Positions 62,450-64,000 of a stretch of 64,000 nucleotides of DNA are shown here, piece by piece. The DNA comes from Rotaria socialis. Its lineage: Eukaryota > Rotifera > Eurotatoria > Philodinida > Philodinidae. A program made the translations under genes and the position numbers. The first letter of the stretch is position 1. Each line of letters starts with the position of its first letter. Below the pieces are notes generated by a model that worked only from the letters and a program-made list of their open reading frames with translations, searched no databases and was not told where the DNA came from. Location of the stretch: contig CAJNYU010004017.1 in assembly GCA_905331475.1 (NCBI GenBank), forward strand, positions 1 to 64,000, read 5' to 3'.

Positions 62450-62589
62450 TGATTTAAATTACTTTAAACCATTTAAACTCATTTTAAATCAGCTTAAATC
62501 ACTTTAAATCAGTTTAACTCATTTTAAATCACCGAAATCAGGTAAACTCATTTTAAATCACAAAATCACAAATCGCTGTTTCCCCCTTG

Positions 62590-63787
62590 GAGATAATGCA
62601 ATAATATTGATAAGCAACTGATGATATTGAAAACGTTGTTTTCATTTTCAATTGTATTAAATATAAGATAAAGGTGTATGCTAACTATTGAACTCTTCTT
62701 TTACTCATGGTCTATTTTGAGCGACCGCGTCATGATTTTTTGCGTTGCTTCCATTATTATTTGTGCTTTCTCAGATGTGAAAATCAAAGCGAAGTTTTTT
62801 TGCTCTCTTTCTTTTTGAATATTGATCCTATTGTGCTACGCACACTAAAGTGAAAGCCAGCAAACTCCGATTACGCAACAGTTAAGATATTTAGCTATAG
62901 TACATCTTACACATATGCGAAAAATAGTACAACTAGTGACATATATAGAACGCTGCTAATTTCTTTGTAAATCAATAATCCGATCCTTCCAAAGCTGCTC
63001 GAGTTAAGACTTTCACATTGGCATCAGTGTATTTAAAAATGTCTCAACGTGTTTCAACTTGCGATTACATAAGATTCTACTTGTTCTTAACCAGACAGCT
63101 TTCATAGAGGAGATCATTAAATAAACATCTATTACAAAGAATATTACTAGAATTTAATCGAAATCAGCTTATTCAAGCTTTTGGCCGATCACATTTGTCA
63201 TCGTCAAGAATCAAAGTACAGAAGAAACATCAAAATATGTGCTTGTGTATGAAGTGCACAATTAGAGAAAAGGCACATTGACCGATAGATAATCCAAATT
63301 GTTGTTATTTAGAACGACGAAATCAATAATCTTTCGTTTACATCTTGCTTTCGACTGAGAATCTGTGGAAAAAGAGGACCAATGCAAAAGAAAAGAGAAA
63401 TAGCAAACGTACTCAGATTTCATTTTCTCTTTTGAAAAGCGCAAGAAATATTGGAAGCGAAGTAAAATTCATGACATTTTAAAATTCGATCCAGCTATGA
63501 TCATCGTTGAACAGTTAGCATGTGTTTTTATTTTATATTTAATACACTTGCAAATTAGAATAAAGTTTTCAATACTCAATCTTCCACATCATCAGGGTCT
63601 GTTCAGTATTATTGCATTATCTCGGAAGCTTTGCGAAGAAATGGATGTGCTATAGCTTAATTAAATTCTTGAAATCACTTTGAATTGTTTTCAAATTTAT
63701 CCGTGAGACAGTGGTTTGAATTTTAATAAGTTGGTCAGTTTTCATTTTAGTTTTTTCGTGAAAAATAGCTGGAGTGCGCGCAGAACG
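62590..63787. other. Gene-free AT-rich region
   Basis: No supported gene or repeat. The short frame at 63262-63444 has no family features. Confidence 0.4.
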
Positions 63788-63924
63788 CTTTGAGTCCGTT
63801 ACGAACGGTCGATTTCGGATTCAAAGTGTAGTTGAGCCTCTGTAGAAGTGTTCGTAGAGTCTCCACCAGTGATGAATCATCACTGCTGACCTAACTGGAG
63901 AATGTTGAAAGTGTGGCACTTTCA
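63788..63924. repeat. Cluster of perfect short hairpins
   Basis: In 137 bases there are: ctttgagtccg/cggattcaaag (63788-63826, one mismatch) enclosing ccgtt-acg-aacgg (63796-63808); an 8-bp stem cagtgatg-aat-catcactg (63867-63885) enclosed by tctcca/tggaga (63860-63901); and an 8-bp stem tgaaagtg-tgg-cactttca (63906-63924). GC is higher than in the surroundings. It could be the end of a structured mobile element or a structured RNA; the window ends before this can be told. Confidence 0.5.
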
Positions 63925-64000
63925 GTGCTAGAAAACTTTGACTAGTCGAACCGGCCGAAAAACAGAAGCCTAGAGAATTTGAAAAGTTTTTCGAAGATAC

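Larger units (their letters stand above)
59494..62589. mobile_element. 3.1-kb terminal-inverted-repeat DNA element with captured or decayed coding sequence
   Basis: Exact 16-bp inverted ends caagggggaaacagcg (59494-59509; reverse complement at 62574-62589). Just inside both ends lie many direct copies of tttaaatcag/tttaactcat (about 59510-59630 and 62450-62570). Such subterminal arrays are typical of DNA transposons where transposase binds. The flanking 8-mers catatcat and gagataat match only five of eight, so hAT-like is plausible but not proven. The interior contains several decayed exon-like frames (60302-60475, 60539-60724, 61003-61284) and a nested TA-flanked MITE (60715-60967). No recognisable transposase catalytic motif is seen. 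Confidence 0.65.

Noticed and set aside
62600-62630. ctgatga followed by gaaa, resembling a hammerhead ribozyme core
   Set aside because: No room for stem II and no flanking stems.

Overview
This window is AT-rich eukaryotic (metazoan) nuclear DNA. Genes are split by GT-AG introns, most only about 40-70 bp long with a few of 0.8-2.1 kb. Exons were joined by hand. Five of the six complete gene models close exactly in frame; the nesprin-like model closes only if one 2-bp gap is restored. Short introns, low GC, a bacterial/fungal-type cyanase among ordinary animal genes, and many small degenerate DNA transposons together suggest a bdelloid rotifer (Rotaria/Adineta type). That assignment is inference; no marker gene proves it.

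Layout. 1-117 (+): last exon of an unidentified gene with a poly(A) signal. 1761-2219 (+): intact intronless cyanase. 4385-6584 (-): nine-exon KCMF1-type ZZ/C2H2 E3 ligase. 6585-11365: gene-free, with two 90-bp TTAA-flanked MITEs. 11366-13272 (-): three-exon TENT5/FAM46 nucleotidyltransferase. 13273-20999: gene-free. 21000-22735 (-): four-exon RING/zinc-finger/coiled-coil/MATH TRAF-like protein. 26071-28584: nest of four hAT-type elements with recognisable 8-bp target duplications. 30752-31288: inverted-repeat element. 31936-35207 (+): five-exon protein kinase D-like kinase with a single C1 domain. 36829-50057 (-): twenty-exon spectrin-repeat protein ending in a KASH-like tail (nesprin/SYNE-like), with an apparent 2-bp frameshift in an AT run in exon 4. 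54590-54892 (-): small secreted peptide precursor with TATA box and poly(A) signal.

The right end (55-64 kb) is mostly transposon territory: a hAT-type MITE, a 396-bp foldback element with a 9-bp target duplication, a 3.1-kb terminal-inverted-repeat element carrying decayed spliced coding sequence and a TA-flanked MITE, and a cluster of perfect hairpins at the very end.

The genes do not form a pathway. They are independent cell-biology genes: ubiquitin signalling (KCMF1, TRAF-like), RNA tailing (TENT5), diacylglycerol/PKC-type signalling (PKD-like), nucleus-cytoskeleton linkage (KASH protein), cyanate detoxification and a secreted signal. Three long G/C homopolymer tracts, two of them next to Ns, mark poorly assembled spots.
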